A DNA stretch of 64,000 nucleotides from Thauera sedimentorum (GCF_014489115.1 NZ_JACTAH010000001.1:1-64000); one strand, 5' to 3'; positions 51,033 through 61,440 are shown, counted from the stretch's first letter. The notes: generated from the sequence alone by a model not told the origin. Made by a program: numbers and translations.

Positions 51033-51929
51033 ATGCTGAAACGCCGTTTCATCGTTCTTCTGGCAGGCTTCGTTCCGCTGCTTTCTCACGCAATTGATGA
51101 CAAGGTCGTGCTGGGCACGGCCCAGGATGTCAGCATCACCGCAGGCGACGTGCGCAGGGAGCTGTCGCTTGTGCCGGATGCGGTCATCAGGCGGGTGCTG
51201 ACCGACCCCCAGCAGCATCTTGCGCTGATAGACGGCATGATCAGGCTGGAGCTGTATGCACGGGAGGCGGAGGCCCTGGGTGTGGCGGCCGATCCCAAGG
51301 TCCAGGCGCGGATCGAGAAGTCGCGCAAGCAGATCCTTGCAGAAGTGGTGCGCGAGCACGTTGCCCGCAGCACGGAGCCACCGGACTTCACCGAGCTCGC
51401 CCGCGAGGAGTACCTGCTTAGGAAGGCGGAGTTCGTCGTGCCGGAGCAGGTGCGTGCCAGGCATATCCTGCTGAGATTCGAAGGTGATGCACAGAAGGCG
51501 GAGGCCATCGAGAAGCTCAGGCAGATCGGGGAACGTGTCCGCCAGGGTGATTCTTTTGAGGCGTTGGCCATCGCGCATTCGCAAGATCCTGGCTCAGCGC
51601 CGGAGGGCGGGGATCTGGGCCTGTTCGGGCGTGGGAAGATGGTCGAGCCCTTCGAGCGTGCGGCCTTTGCCCTGCGGAGCCCTGGCGAGCTCAGCGACAT
51701 CGTCGAGACCCGCTTCGGGCTTCATCTCATTCAGCTTGTCGAACGGGTTGAGCGCCGCGAGCGCGGGTTCGACGAAGTGAAGGGGCCGATCATCGCTCGC
51801 ATCGACGCGGACTACCGGAAGAAGATTCTTGAGAGCTGGGATCGCGAGATGAGCGAGAAGGCTTCCAGTGACGTCGATCTTGAGATGCTCCGCAAGTTCT
51901 TCGCGCAGGAGCTCGAACGCCTGAAGTGA
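51033..51929 (+). CDS. Parvulin-type peptidyl-prolyl cis-trans isomerase (SurA/PrsA-like)
   Basis: 298 residues. A signal peptide (about 1-20, ending LSHA) precedes an N-terminal helical chaperone-like part (about 30-120) and one rotamase domain (about 140-240) with ARHILLRFEGDAQKAEAI, DPGSAPEGGDLGLFGRGKMV and FGLHLIQLVE. It would act on folding of exported proteins in the periplasm. Placement right after two secreted proteins suggests it helps them, though it could serve the polysaccharide export genes that follow. Confidence 0.88.
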   Translation: MLKRRFIVLLAGFVPLLSHAIDDKVVLGTAQDVSITAGDVRRELSLVPDAVIRRVLTDPQQHLALIDGMIRLELYAREAEALGVAADPKVQARIEKSRKQILAEVVREHVARSTEPPDFTELAREEYLLRKAEFVVPEQVRARHILLRFEGDAQKAEAIEKLRQIGERVRQGDSFEALAIAHSQDPGSAPEGGDLGLFGRGKMVEPFERAAFALRSPGELSDIVETRFGLHLIQLVERVERRERGFDEVKGPIIARIDADYRKKILESWDREMSEKASSDVDLEMLRKFFAQELERLK

Positions 51930-51980
51930 CCACAAGGTCAACGCGCGCAGACGGTGCGTGGTATCTGGCTTAGTGAACCC

Positions 51981-52014
51981 CGGAGCGATGTGTCGTCCAC
52001 ATCGCTCCGTTGTT
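51981..52014 (+). terminator. Terminator after the isomerase gene
   Basis: A perfect 12-bp stem (CGGAGCGATGTG with CACATCGCTCCG) and a five-base loop, followed by TTGTTGTT. A likely end of the secretion/surface transcript before the polysaccharide export genes. Confidence 0.8.
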
Positions 52015-52049
52015 GTTACGGGAAACCCTGATCTCCTGTTCGGACAGAC

Positions 52050-52862
52050 GTGCTTCAATCAATCATCTTGCACAATCCCCTGGTGATGTTCTGGTGCAAT
52101 CGGCGCTTGATCCACTCATTGGCGCTGGCGACGGTAGCATCGCGTTACCGCTCGTCGTGGTTGGGCATGTTGTGGCCGGTTATTCAGCCGGTTCTCATGA
52201 TCGGTGTTTTCTCTTTCATCTTTTCCTTCGTCATGCCGCTGCGCTGGGGGAGCGGTGCGGGGGGGCACGACCTGCCGCTATTCTTGTACTCGGGTTTTGT
52301 CGTTTTCTCCTTTTTCTCCGATGTCGTAACACGCGCTCCGACGCTGATTCTCGAGAAGCCACATCTGGTACGCAAGGTGGTTTTCCCGGTCGAATTGCTC
52401 GCCGGCGTGAGCGTGCTGATCGGTGCCGGCTACTTTCTCATCAATTTCGTCGTGCTCTGCGCCTTCCTGTGGCTGCAGGGATATCCCGTCGAGAACGGTT
52501 TCGTGTTCCTCGTGCTGTATCTGCCTGCGCTCGCACTCGGCCTGACCGGATTGAGCTGGTTCCTGAGCGCTCTGACGGTATACGTCCATGACACGGCGCA
52601 GGTCATCGGGCTGGCAGTGTCTGCGCTGATGTTCTTCACGCCCGTGTTCTACCCCTTGTCGTCGGTGGCCGAGGGCGTCCGGTTCTGGCTCCTAATGAAT
52701 CCTTTGACCCACGTCATCGAGGGCCTGCGCGCACTGGTACTGGAGGATTCGATGCCTTCGGTTCGGGATGTGATTTCGTTCTGGGTAATTGCAGGCGTCG
52801 TGTTTCTGTTCGGCTGGTTCTGGTTCAGGCGTCTGAAAGGCGGTTTTTCCGATGTCCTCTGA
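52050..52862 (+). CDS. wzm: Polysaccharide ABC transporter permease (Wzm/KpsM type)
   Basis: 270 residues, six predicted membrane helices, ABC2 family. SRYRSSWLGMLWPVIQPVL is the typical N-terminal loop and TPVFYPLSSV lies before the last helices. It exports an undecaprenyl-linked glycan across the inner membrane with the Wzt partner. The start is GTG at 52050 with a weak ribosome site; an ATG at 52086 would remove the first twelve residues. It overlaps wzt by 11 bases. Confidence 0.9.
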   Translation: MLQSIILHNPLVMFWCNRRLIHSLALATVASRYRSSWLGMLWPVIQPVLMIGVFSFIFSFVMPLRWGSGAGGHDLPLFLYSGFVVFSFFSDVVTRAPTLILEKPHLVRKVVFPVELLAGVSVLIGAGYFLINFVVLCAFLWLQGYPVENGFVFLVLYLPALALGLTGLSWFLSALTVYVHDTAQVIGLAVSALMFFTPVFYPLSSVAEGVRFWLLMNPLTHVIEGLRALVLEDSMPSVRDVISFWVIAGVVFLFGWFWFRRLKGGFSDVL

Positions 52863-54066
52863 GTTGCTGCTGCGTGTCGTTTCGCTGGAGCGGGCGTACC
52901 GATCCTATGAGACGCCGAAACATCGCCTGTTCGAGTTGTTGGGCATCCGGCGACCCGTTCCCCCGAAGCTCGCAGTAAACAATGTCAGCTTCGAACTCCG
53001 GCGCGGTGAGATCCTGGGACTGATCGGGCCGAATGGGGCGGGGAAGTCGACACTGTTGCAGATGATCGCAGGTACCTTGCGGCCAACGGGCGGAACGCTC
53101 GAAGTCCATGGGCGGGTGACGGCTTTGCTGGAACTCGGTGCAGGGGTCGATCCTGAGCTGACCGGACGCGAGAACATCCGGCTGATGGGGGCGATGTATG
53201 GCCTTTCCGATGAGGAGGTTGATCGCCGGTTTGATGCCATTGCCGACTTCAGCGAGCTGGGCGAAGCGCTCGACGATCCAGTGAAGACGTATTCGTCGGG
53301 AATGTTCCTGAGGCTTGCGTTTTCTGTATCGACCGCAATGGAGCCAGATCTCCTGATTGTGGATGAGGCACTGGCGGTAGGCGACGTTGGTTTCCAGGCC
53401 AAGTGTCTCGACCGGCTGGAGAAGCTGATCGATGGCGGCGCAAGTATTGTTCTCGCCGCGCATGATCTGCAGTTGATCAAGAATTACTGTACCAGCGCGA
53501 TCTGCTTGAACAAGGGCAGCATTGAGGCCAGCGGCGATCCAGAGACCGTCGTCGAGCACTATTACTATCTCGTCAGGCAGCGAGGCGCCGACAGGGCCTC
53601 CAGCTTGAGTTGGCGCTCGGCAGAGTCCGGGGTGAGATTCGGCTCCGAGCAGGCATTCATCGATTCAGTCGAGGTGTGCACGGACGGTGACGCGGGCAGT
53701 GTCCGTTTCGGCCAGACATTGCCCGTCATGGTTCGTGCAAACGTACCTGCGAGCTATCGGGGCAGCCTCAGTGTGGCGATCGTGCTGCGGGATATCAGGG
53801 GGTACAACCTGTATGGTCTCGTTGCCAGCGAGGCTGGCGATCAGATTGTCTGGCGGGACGCGCAGACCGTTGAAGCGCGGTTTTCCTTGCCAATGCGGGT
53901 TGCCGACGGTGAGTATTCCTTGACCGTGCGGCTGGAGAAGGACCGCAGCGAGAGTGCCACGACACTCCTGGACAAGCATGTCGGGGTATGTCGAATCGTT
54001 TGCGAGGGTAGTAAGAACACGTTTCTTGGCTCGGTGGATCTTGGCGGTTGCGTCGTGTCGGATTGA
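52852..54066 (+). CDS. wzt: Polysaccharide ABC transporter ATPase with C-terminal substrate domain (Wzt)
   Basis: 404 residues. Walker A GPNGAGKST at 59-67, signature YSSGM near 146 (standard in this subfamily), Walker B LLIVDEALAVGD near 170, and the H-loop VLAAHDLQL. The C-terminal 145 residues form a beta-sandwich of the Wzt-C kind, which in E. coli O8/O9a recognises a modified glycan end. A modified terminal residue, perhaps sulfated, would therefore be a plausible export signal here. Confidence 0.92.
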   Translation: MSSELLLRVVSLERAYRSYETPKHRLFELLGIRRPVPPKLAVNNVSFELRRGEILGLIGPNGAGKSTLLQMIAGTLRPTGGTLEVHGRVTALLELGAGVDPELTGRENIRLMGAMYGLSDEEVDRRFDAIADFSELGEALDDPVKTYSSGMFLRLAFSVSTAMEPDLLIVDEALAVGDVGFQAKCLDRLEKLIDGGASIVLAAHDLQLIKNYCTSAICLNKGSIEASGDPETVVEHYYYLVRQRGADRASSLSWRSAESGVRFGSEQAFIDSVEVCTDGDAGSVRFGQTLPVMVRANVPASYRGSLSVAIVLRDIRGYNLYGLVASEAGDQIVWRDAQTVEARFSLPMRVADGEYSLTVRLEKDRSESATTLLDKHVGVCRIVCEGSKNTFLGSVDLGGCVVSD

Positions 54067-54074
54067 GGCAAAGA

Positions 54075-54824
54075 ATGAGTTGTGCGGCATTGATGGATGG
54101 ATGGCCGGTGGTTATTGGTGGGCTTGGGGGCTCGGGAACTCGCGCCGTTGTGGACTATCTGCGAATGGCAGGCGTCTTCCCCGGGTCTCGCCTGAACGTG
54201 AGCAATGACTCCCTGCCATTTGCCGATCTCTACGATACGAGTGTCGATGAGTACCTGAGCGACCCGTATGCTTTCGACAAGGTGAAGTGGTGCCGTAAGG
54301 TGGGGCGCGCACTCGAGGAGCATCTGGCGGGCAAGCCCCCCGGGCAACGCTGGTTGCTGAAGAATCCGAGGTCGATCCTCATGCTCGAACCCTTGAGCAG
54401 CTGTCTCGAAGGCTTGTTCTTCGTGCACGTCGTTCGAAACGGAGTGGAGATGGCATTCTCCGGGAATCAGCGCCAAGCCGTTCTGCACGGTGACCGTATT
54501 CTCGGGCCTGAGGGCGAACGCCTGGCGCATGGGCCGGTCCGGTCCTTGGCAGTGTGGGAAGCGGTCAATCGCATGGGCGAGCGGTTTGCTCGGTTGCAGC
54601 CTGACAAGTACCTGAGAATCCGGTACGAGGACTTCTGCCTGAACCCGGCGCAGGAGATGGAGCGTTTGGATCGACGTGTTGGATTTGGGCTTGAGCACGG
54701 GAAAGTGGATCAACGGCAGTTCAGGAAGTCCCTGCGGGCACTTCCGGTTGATTGGCAGCATTCTCTGCCGGCGGAAGCACGAGGTGCGAGAAGCCTGCTT
54801 CAGGAGTACGGCTATCAGTGTTGA
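54075..54824 (+). CDS. Sulfotransferase-family protein 1
   Basis: 249 residues. The PAPS 5'-phosphosulfate loop is GGLGGSGTR (15-23) and the 3'-phosphate site is VHVVRNGVEMAFS, with the conserved Arg and Ser. KYLRIRYEDFCLNPAQEM is the usual downstream strand. It would transfer sulfate from PAPS to an acceptor such as a sugar hydroxyl. Start ATG 54075 preceded by GAGG. The next gene overlaps by seven bases. Confidence 0.8.
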   Translation: MSCAALMDGWPVVIGGLGGSGTRAVVDYLRMAGVFPGSRLNVSNDSLPFADLYDTSVDEYLSDPYAFDKVKWCRKVGRALEEHLAGKPPGQRWLLKNPRSILMLEPLSSCLEGLFFVHVVRNGVEMAFSGNQRQAVLHGDRILGPEGERLAHGPVRSLAVWEAVNRMGERFARLQPDKYLRIRYEDFCLNPAQEMERLDRRVGFGLEHGKVDQRQFRKSLRALPVDWQHSLPAEARGARSLLQEYGYQC

Positions 54825-55531
54825 ATTTCATGTGCATAGGCGCTCAGAAGGCCGGAACGACTTGGCTCTATGAGCAGTTGCGGGCGGATTCGCGAATCGC
54901 GTTTCCGGCGGGGAAGGAGGTTCATTACTGGGACGGTTTGCGTACGTCGCAACCGGTCGCCTGGTACCTCGGGCTGTTCTCGGATCCCAATCGGATAAAT
55001 GGTGACATTACTCCCGCCTACTCGATTCTCGAGGATGAAACCGTAGCCGAGATATCCCGGGTATGTCCGTCGACCAAGGTTGTCTTCATCTTGCGGAATC
55101 CGATCGAGCGCGCGTGGTCCTCGGCGCTGATGGCCTTGAGCCGGTCGGAGATGACGGTTGCTGAGGCGTCAGATGCCTGGTTCAGAGATCACTTCCAGTC
55201 CAGGGGGTCTGTGCTTCGGGGAGACTATGAGCGGACGATCAGGACCTGGAGTCGCTACTTTCCTGAGGGAACGAGTTTCCGGTGGTTCTTCTACGATGAT
55301 CTCGCATCGTCGCCGGCACGTTTCCTGAGAGAAGTTTCCGAATTCATCGGCTTGGACGGGCGGTCCGATCTGATGGATGCTGAGCTTGCCCGGCGAGTAT
55401 TTGCCGGACCGGGGGCCGAGATTCGCGCGTCTCTGGCGGCCTTTCTGGTCGATTTCTATCGGACGAAGATCGACTCTCTTGGTGGCTTCATTGGCCGGGA
55501 TCTTTCCGGATGGTACGGGGCGTATTCATGA
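54818..55531 (+). CDS. Sulfotransferase-family protein 2
   Basis: 237 residues, carbohydrate sulfotransferase type (heparan N-sulfotransferase-like pattern). IGAQKAGTTWLYEQL (7-21) is the PAPS loop, KEVHYWDG follows as in glycan sulfotransferases, and VFILRNPIERAWS is the 3'-phosphate site. GTG at 54818 was chosen, with AGGAG eleven bases upstream; TTG at 54821 and ATG at 54830 are alternatives. Overlaps both flanking genes. Confidence 0.85.
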   Translation: MLNFMCIGAQKAGTTWLYEQLRADSRIAFPAGKEVHYWDGLRTSQPVAWYLGLFSDPNRINGDITPAYSILEDETVAEISRVCPSTKVVFILRNPIERAWSSALMALSRSEMTVAEASDAWFRDHFQSRGSVLRGDYERTIRTWSRYFPEGTSFRWFFYDDLASSPARFLREVSEFIGLDGRSDLMDAELARRVFAGPGAEIRASLAAFLVDFYRTKIDSLGGFIGRDLSGWYGAYS

Positions 55532-56901
55532 AGGGGGGGGTGACGGACGCAGTGATTGTCCTAGGACCGCATCGCTCGGGTACGTCTTGCGTAACAGAGA
55601 TTCTGAAAGTTGCCGGGTACTGTCTGGGGGCGGACGTTCTGGGGGCGCACGAATGCAACAAGCGTGGTCTCTGGGAGAATGCGGCAATCGTCGGCGTGAA
55701 TGAACGTATTCTGCGGCGCCGCGGTTCGGCCTGGTATGACTCGGCGCCGGAATCTCGGAACCCAACGATGGCTGGTTACCTGCAGGATGTCGCAGATGTG
55801 GTGGATGTCTTGTGGGAGCAGTTCGGCAAGCGAGGCAAAGCAAGGTTTCCAGAGGCCTTGGCGATCAAGGATCCGCGACTGTGCCGCCTCGTCCCGCTGT
55901 ATGCAGCGGCACTTGCAGAATGCGGTGCTGCACCGCGCTATGTGATCACGCTGCGCGACCCTTGGGTGTGCGCCGAATCTCTGTACCGGCGGGACGGGCT
56001 CCCGCGCCGAGTTGGCCTCGAACTCTGGGTTGGGCACATGCTGGGCGCGTTGTCAGTGGCAAGCGGGGCGGATTCGGCCCTTGTCCGCTACGACGAATTG
56101 CTTCGCCACCCTGATGAGGTGTGCGCGGCGCTGGCTCGCTGGCTGGTCGGTCCGGAGGAGGTGTCGTCAACTCTGGTGCAGACGATGCGGCGCAGTGTGG
56201 CACCGGAGCTGAATCATTCCGCTGGTCTGGGACGCGTTCCGGAGATCGGCGACGATTGGATTACTCGCCTGGCCTGCGAAATGTTCGACACGCTTGCCTC
56301 TCAAGACCTGGAAAGGGTCTTGGGCGAGTTCGCGGCTGGATGGAGCGAGGAGTTCGAAGAGCGTTCGGTGCAGTGCGGTTGGATGTCATTCGATCGAGTA
56401 GTGGTGGCTCACGATTCGCTGTCCCCCATGCTGCAACGTCATGCGGAAGGGCGCGCGGGGATACTGCTGGTGCGGGATGGGGAAGAGTCAGTGTCGGCGT
56501 GTTCTTCGTCGGCATTGTCTGGTGAGGGTGTAGGAGTTCTCTACAACCTGGTAGATCGTGGTGAAGCTGCGAGTCTGGTAAGGGGGGCGTCGCTGTGTGC
56601 CGGAAAGCCCGCACTTCTGGTCCTGGAGGGCAGAAAGGAGTACGCAGCAGCGCTGGTTGACTGGTTCCTGCGCTGGAGTGGCGTAGGTGAGATCGTGCGC
56701 CTCCTCTCGGCAGACAGGGAACTGATTGCCGTTGGTGTTCCCGGTGACGTGCAGCTGGGCATCGATTTCTGGAAGTACATCAATAGTGGCGATGAACCGT
56801 TGCAGCGCATGCTTCTGGACTGCAGTGAGAAGCGGGATCTAGTACTGGAGAATGACTGCGAGAACGGGCCTGACTGGCTGGCTCGGGCAGGCGCGCGGTG
56901 A
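55528..56901 (+). CDS. Sulfotransferase-like protein 3 with extra C-terminal domain
   Basis: 457 residues. LGPHRSGTSCVTEIL (12-26) is a PAPS-binding loop, GLWENAAIVGVNERIL is typical of the bacterial SGTS sulfotransferase group, and ITLRDPWVCAESLYRR is the 3'-phosphate site. The first 260 residues make a sulfotransferase-like domain; the remaining ~200 have no family I recognise and no membrane segment. ATG overlaps the previous stop. It ends 15 bases from convergent cysNC. Confidence 0.75.
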   Translation: MKGGVTDAVIVLGPHRSGTSCVTEILKVAGYCLGADVLGAHECNKRGLWENAAIVGVNERILRRRGSAWYDSAPESRNPTMAGYLQDVADVVDVLWEQFGKRGKARFPEALAIKDPRLCRLVPLYAAALAECGAAPRYVITLRDPWVCAESLYRRDGLPRRVGLELWVGHMLGALSVASGADSALVRYDELLRHPDEVCAALARWLVGPEEVSSTLVQTMRRSVAPELNHSAGLGRVPEIGDDWITRLACEMFDTLASQDLERVLGEFAAGWSEEFEERSVQCGWMSFDRVVVAHDSLSPMLQRHAEGRAGILLVRDGEESVSACSSSALSGEGVGVLYNLVDRGEAASLVRGASLCAGKPALLVLEGRKEYAAALVDWFLRWSGVGEIVRLLSADRELIAVGVPGDVQLGIDFWKYINSGDEPLQRMLLDCSEKRDLVLENDCENGPDWLARAGAR

Positions 56902-56916
56902 ACCTCGCCGGGCTTG

Positions 56917-58836
56917 TCAGGGCGTGTCATTGATCCGCTCAATCAGGGTGCGAACGGCATCGGGCAGCGGGGTGGTGCCGGTGTCGATGGTGATGTCGGG
57001 TTGCTCGGGCGCTTCGTAGGGGCTGCCAATGCCTGTCATGTTGGGTAACAACCCTGCCCTGGCCTTCTTGTATAGGCCTTTAGTGTCACGCTGTTCGCAG
57101 ATCTCCAGGGTGGTGCCAACGTAGACTTCGATGAAGTTGTCCTTGCCGATGAGCTGGCATGCCATTTCGCGCTCAGCGCGGAAGGGGCTGATGAACGCAG
57201 TCATGACAATCAATCCGGCATCCATCATCAGCTTCGCGACCTCGGCGACCCGGCGGATGTTCTCGACTCTGTCTCGCTCCGTGAATCCGAGATCCTTGTT
57301 CAGCCCTTGCCTTATGTTGTCACCATCGAGGATGTATGTGCGCTTGCCCTGCGCATGGAGCTCCTGCTCAAGTGCATTCGCGAGGGTAGATTTTCCCGCT
57401 CCCGAGAGCCCGGTGAACCAGATGACTTTTCCGTTGTGACCGTTCTGTCTCTCGCGATCCTTGCGTGTGATGGTCAGGCTCTGGCGGTGAACATTCTGTG
57501 CTCTGCGCAGATTATGGGAAATGAGTCCTGCCGCGACGGTCGCGCGTGAGTATCGATCGATCAGGATGAATCCACCCATCGTTCGGGAGGCTCGATAGCT
57601 GTCGAAGGCAACAGGGCGGCTGAGTGCGAGATTGCACAGCGCGATATCGTTCATCGCGAGCTGTCGGCAGGACTCATGGGCGCCGGTGTTGACATCGACT
57701 CGGTGTTTGATCGAGGTGATCGACGCAGTCGCCCACTGAGTCGCCAGTTTCAGTTCGTAGTTGCGGCCGATCAGGCCGGGGTCCTCGTGCATCCAGATGA
57801 CCGTTGCCTCGAACTGATCGGTAACTTCCAGAGGAGCGTCGGCGGCTGTGATGATGTCGCCGCGCGAGGCGTCGACGTCGCGGTCGAGTACTAGCGTAAT
57901 GGCCTCCGCCTCTCCGGCAGCGTGCCGGTCGCCGTCATACGTCACGATCTTGTCGACGCGGGCGGTGTGGCCGGACGCCGTGATCCGGACCGTATCGCCC
58001 TGCGCCACCCTCCCATTAGCCACCGTACCACTCAGACCGCGAAAATCAGGGTGCGGACGGTTAACCCACTGGACGGGGAACACAAAGCGCTCACTCTCCG
58101 ACGAGGACGGCGCGACGGTTTCCAGGTATCCCATCAGCGTCGGGCCGTCGTACCAAGCAGTATGCTCGGAGCGCTCGAGAATGTTGTCGCCTCTTAACGC
58201 CGAGATCGGTATTGTGGCCGTGTGCTCGAGTTGCAATCTGCTTGCGAGCTTGTCGAAGTCACTCCTGATGGCGCTGAACACGTCGGGATCGAAGCTGACC
58301 AGATCCATCTTGTTGATTGCCAGCACCGCGTGGCTGATGCCCATGAGGGAAACCAGGTTGGCGTGTCTTTGCGTTTGCGTGAGTATGCCGAGGCGCGCGT
58401 CGACAAGAATGACCGCGACGTCCGCGGTGGACGCGGCTGTGATCATGTTTCTGGTGTACTGCTCATGACCGGGGCTGTCTGCGACAATGAACCTACGCTT
58501 GGGCGAAGAGAAGAAGCGGTACGCCACGTCAATGGTGATGCCTTGCTCCCGCTCCGCTGCCAGCCCATCGATCAGCAGCGCGAGGTCAAGATCCTTGCCT
58601 TGCGTCCCGTGTCGCTTTGAATCGGCCTCCAGCGCAAGCAACTGATCGTCGAAGATCTGTTGGGACTCCCAGAGAAGGCGCCCGATCAATGTGCTCTTTC
58701 CATCGTCCACGCTGCCGCAGGTGATGAAGCGTAGCGTGTCCTGGCCGGCCTGAAGTGCGAGCAGATCACCCGCGGAAGCGATGGTGCTGGTAGGGGCTCG
58801 GCAGATAGCTGGCGCTGCCTTCTTGGCTTGTCTCAT
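56917..58836 (-). CDS. cysNC: Bifunctional sulfate adenylyltransferase subunit 1 / APS kinase (CysNC)
   Basis: 639 residues. The CysN GTPase part (about 30-450) has GSVDDGKST at 41-49, [11 protein letters not shown] and NKMD. The APS kinase part begins GLSGAGKST at 476 and continues with [16 protein letters not shown] and the [10 protein letters not shown] block. With CysD it makes APS from sulfate and then PAPS, the sulfate donor. ATG shares bases with the cysD stop (TGATG). It faces the sulfotransferase genes, supplying their cofactor. Confidence 0.95.
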   Translation of the reverse strand: MRQAKKAAPAICRAPTSTIASAGDLLALQAGQDTLRFITCGSVDDGKSTLIGRLLWESQQIFDDQLLALEADSKRHGTQGKDLDLALLIDGLAAEREQGITIDVAYRFFSSPKRRFIVADSPGHEQYTRNMITAASTADVAVILVDARLGILTQTQRHANLVSLMGISHAVLAINKMDLVSFDPDVFSAIRSDFDKLASRLQLEHTATIPISALRGDNILERSEHTAWYDGPTLMGYLETVAPSSSESERFVFPVQWVNRPHPDFRGLSGTVANGRVAQGDTVRITASGHTARVDKIVTYDGDRHAAGEAEAITLVLDRDVDASRGDIITAADAPLEVTDQFEATVIWMHEDPGLIGRNYELKLATQWATASITSIKHRVDVNTGAHESCRQLAMNDIALCNLALSRPVAFDSYRASRTMGGFILIDRYSRATVAAGLISHNLRRAQNVHRQSLTITRKDRERQNGHNGKVIWFTGLSGAGKSTLANALEQELHAQGKRTYILDGDNIRQGLNKDLGFTERDRVENIRRVAEVAKLMMDAGLIVMTAFISPFRAEREMACQLIGKDNFIEVYVGTTLEICEQRDTKGLYKKARAGLLPNMTGIGSPYEAPEQPDITIDTGTTPLPDAVRTLIERINDTP

Positions 58837-60293
58837 CAGAAGTACCCTTCCTGCTTCTTCTTCTCCATTGAACTGTTTCCATCGGTGTCAATCTTCCGTC
58901 CTTGGCGTTCGGATTGGCGAGAGTTGGCCAGTTCAACGAGGATGTCCTCGATCGTCTTCGCACCGGATTCGATTGCTCCGGTGAGCGGGTAGCAACCAAG
59001 CGACCGAAATCGAACGGTGCGAATCTCGATGTCTTCGCCAGGCAGCATCCGACAGCGCTCGTCATCGACCAGCATGATCATGTCTGCGCGCGCGACCACA
59101 GGACGGGGCTTGGCGAAGTACAGAGGTACTACCGGTATCCGTTCCTGATGGATGTAGTGCCATATGTCGAACTCGGTCCAGTTCGAGAGCGGGAAAACAC
59201 GGATGCTTTCCCCTGGGTTCGTTCTGGTGTTGTAGAGGTTCCAGAGTTCTGGGCGTTGCCTCTTCGGGTCCCACTGGTGTGTTGCGGTTCGAAAGGAGAA
59301 CACACGCTCCTTCGCGCGCGACTTCTCCTCGTCTCGCCGAGCACCGCCGAACACAAGGTCGAACCGATGGTGGTCGAGCGCTTGTTTCAGTCCTTCGGTC
59401 TTGGTGATGTCGGTATGCAGCGCGGAGCCATGGTCAAAGGGGTTGATGTCCTTGGCGATCGCTTCCGGATTGACGTGCACCAAGAGCGTCATGCCGCTAT
59501 CGCGCGCAACTAGGTCGCGAAACTGATACATCTCCTGAAACTTCCATCGCGTGTCGACATGCAGCAGCGGAAACGGTGGGGGCGATGGATGGAAGGCCTT
59601 GCGCGCAAGATGCAGCATGACGCAACTGTCCTTCCCGATAGAGAACAGCATCACCGGATTCCTTGCTTCGGAGACCGCCTCGCGGATGATGTGGATGCTC
59701 TCGGCCTCGAGTCGGTTGAGGTGAGGCGACGAGGCCGCCCTGACTGCAGAAGATGAATCTGTGCCGCGGCTGAGTTCAAGCAAAGGTCTATACGCCTCGA
59801 GAAAGATACGGATCTGGGGGTTGGCCGTCATTCCTCTGAGGTGGCCTAGCAGCGCACCGTGCGGGAACAGTGCAATGGCTTTGCCGAGATGTCGCTGTAG
59901 GTCTAGGACCGCGTTCTGCAAGTGCTCCGTGTCTTCGACGGCAACTGGGGTCCAGAAGCGCGCGCCGCGCGCATCGTTGACATGCAGGCATGGCTTGCCG
60001 TTTGGCAAGGGGCAGAGTTGGGCAAAAAGAACTCGCTCGCGGCGTTTGCGTGCTTGCTGTATCGCCCAGTCGAGGACAATTCGATTGGGGCGAAACCCCA
60101 GTTCATCAGTCAGCCGGTCCTCGTTCAGTTCCGGCGGGAGAAGGTTGCAGGACTGCAGCCGGCGTTCGGCTGTGCGCTTAGTGTCAGCGAACCCCGTTTC
60201 CCGCAGGTGCTCATATGCCCGCTCGGTGCTCCAAGTCTGTTCGGAATCCAGACCGTAAAGACTGCGTTCGCGGGCTGTCGCAATTTGCTTCAT
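58836..60293 (-). CDS. cysD: Sulfate adenylyltransferase subunit 2 (CysD) with unusual N-terminal extension
   Basis: 485 residues. The CysD part is residues 191-485: [15 protein letters not shown], the PP-loop [50 protein letters not shown] and [12 protein letters not shown] are all family blocks, and 295 residues is a complete CysD. The first 190 residues have no family I recognise: a charged helical start (about 5-50), [20 protein letters not shown], then [20 protein letters not shown]. Typical CysD has no such domain. An in-frame Met 12 codons upstream is possible; 60293 is the conservative choice. First gene of the cysD-cysNC pair. Confidence 0.9.
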   Translation of the reverse strand: MKQIATARERSLYGLDSEQTWSTERAYEHLRETGFADTKRTAERRLQSCNLLPPELNEDRLTDELGFRPNRIVLDWAIQQARKRRERVLFAQLCPLPNGKPCLHVNDARGARFWTPVAVEDTEHLQNAVLDLQRHLGKAIALFPHGALLGHLRGMTANPQIRIFLEAYRPLLELSRGTDSSSAVRAASSPHLNRLEAESIHIIREAVSEARNPVMLFSIGKDSCVMLHLARKAFHPSPPPFPLLHVDTRWKFQEMYQFRDLVARDSGMTLLVHVNPEAIAKDINPFDHGSALHTDITKTEGLKQALDHHRFDLVFGGARRDEEKSRAKERVFSFRTATHQWDPKRQRPELWNLYNTRTNPGESIRVFPLSNWTEFDIWHYIHQERIPVVPLYFAKPRPVVARADMIMLVDDERCRMLPGEDIEIRTVRFRSLGCYPLTGAIESGAKTIEDILVELANSRQSERQGRKIDTDGNSSMEKKKQEGYF

Positions 60294-60501
60294 GATTGAA
60301 TGGAATGTGTGTTTCCTAAATGATACCATGGAAAAATTGTTGATTAATGCATAAGCAGCGTAATGCGACAGCTTTCGGTCCTTCGTGACCGGCATCCGGC
60401 ATCGGGCAACCGTGCGGCGGCCATGTCTCGGGGGACGATACCGTCATGAGTGAGATCCGGGTTTCTCCAATCCGCAACTTTCGAACGTCTCTATCGCAGA
60501 A

Positions 60502-61281
60502 ATGATTGATGGTGCCTATGCTGTTGCCGGCGCGCTGACCGGTTTTGTTGTTGGTCTGACGGGGGTGGGTGGCGGCGCCTTGATGACGCCGGTGTTGTTG
60601 CTTGTCTTTGGGGTGCCGCCGACGACAGCGGTTGCGACCGATCTGTGGTTCGCTGCCATCACCAAGCTCGTCGGCGCCAGAGTCCACCAGACCAACGGGA
60701 ATGTCGACTGGCAGGTGGCAGGGCGCTTGTGGTCGGGTAGCTTGCCAGCGGCGCTATTGGTAGTCGTGCTCGTGAGCCTTGGGTTGCGAGTTGGCAAGAT
60801 AGAGTGGCTTAGCGTGGCAATCGGGGTGCTCGTCTTGGTTGCTGGGGTCGGGCTGCTTGTCGGGCCTAAACTGGCAGCTCTCGCGAGTGACGGGTTCGGT
60901 GGTCTTCGCCAGTCCAGAGAGTCGATGCGGCGTTCGGTGGGCGCTGCTGCTGGGGCTGTCCTCGGAGTGTGCGTGGCCTTGACATCGGTTGGGGCGGGAG
61001 CGCTTGGTAGCGTGATGCTGATGTACCTGTATCCTTCGCGCATGACGCCGCATCGATTGGTTGCAACGGATATCGTGCATGCAATCCCGTTGGCCATGAT
61101 TGCCGGGATCGGATATCTCTTGGCCGGACTGGTTGATTGGTGGATGCTCGCAAGTCTCTTGCTGGGCTCGATTCCGGCCGTAGTTGCCGGGAGCTTGCTC
61201 GCGGGGAGGTTCTCGGGGCGTTTCATCCAGATTTCACTGGCTCTTGTGCTCATCGCAGCGGGAGTCAAGGTTCTCTCATGA
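60502..61281 (+). CDS. TauE/SafE (TSUP)-family transporter
   Basis: 259 residues with about eight hydrophobic segments. GLTGVGGGALMTPVLLLVFG and the second-half SVGAGALGSVMLMYLYP are the paired TSUP motifs, and ATDLWFAAITKL and ATDIVHAIPLAM the paired ATD blocks. Members export sulfite, sulfoacetate or move sulfate. Divergent from cysD across a 208-base gap, so it likely handles a sulfur anion linked to PAPS use. Confidence 0.88.
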   Translation: MIDGAYAVAGALTGFVVGLTGVGGGALMTPVLLLVFGVPPTTAVATDLWFAAITKLVGARVHQTNGNVDWQVAGRLWSGSLPAALLVVVLVSLGLRVGKIEWLSVAIGVLVLVAGVGLLVGPKLAALASDGFGGLRQSRESMRRSVGAAAGAVLGVCVALTSVGAGALGSVMLMYLYPSRMTPHRLVATDIVHAIPLAMIAGIGYLLAGLVDWWMLASLLLGSIPAVVAGSLLAGRFSGRFIQISLALVLIAAGVKVLS

Positions 61282-61440
61282 GTTGCCCGCTGACGGTGTG
61301 GCCGGGATGCCTGGGGTTGTGGTGTGTCGTCGCCCGCCTCGCGCGGTAAAGTTACGCATGAAGGTCGACAAGGACGATCCTGGGCTCGGATCGGCGATCC
61401 GTGATTCAGCGGTTTGGTAACGAAGGGGCAATTTGGGCTA

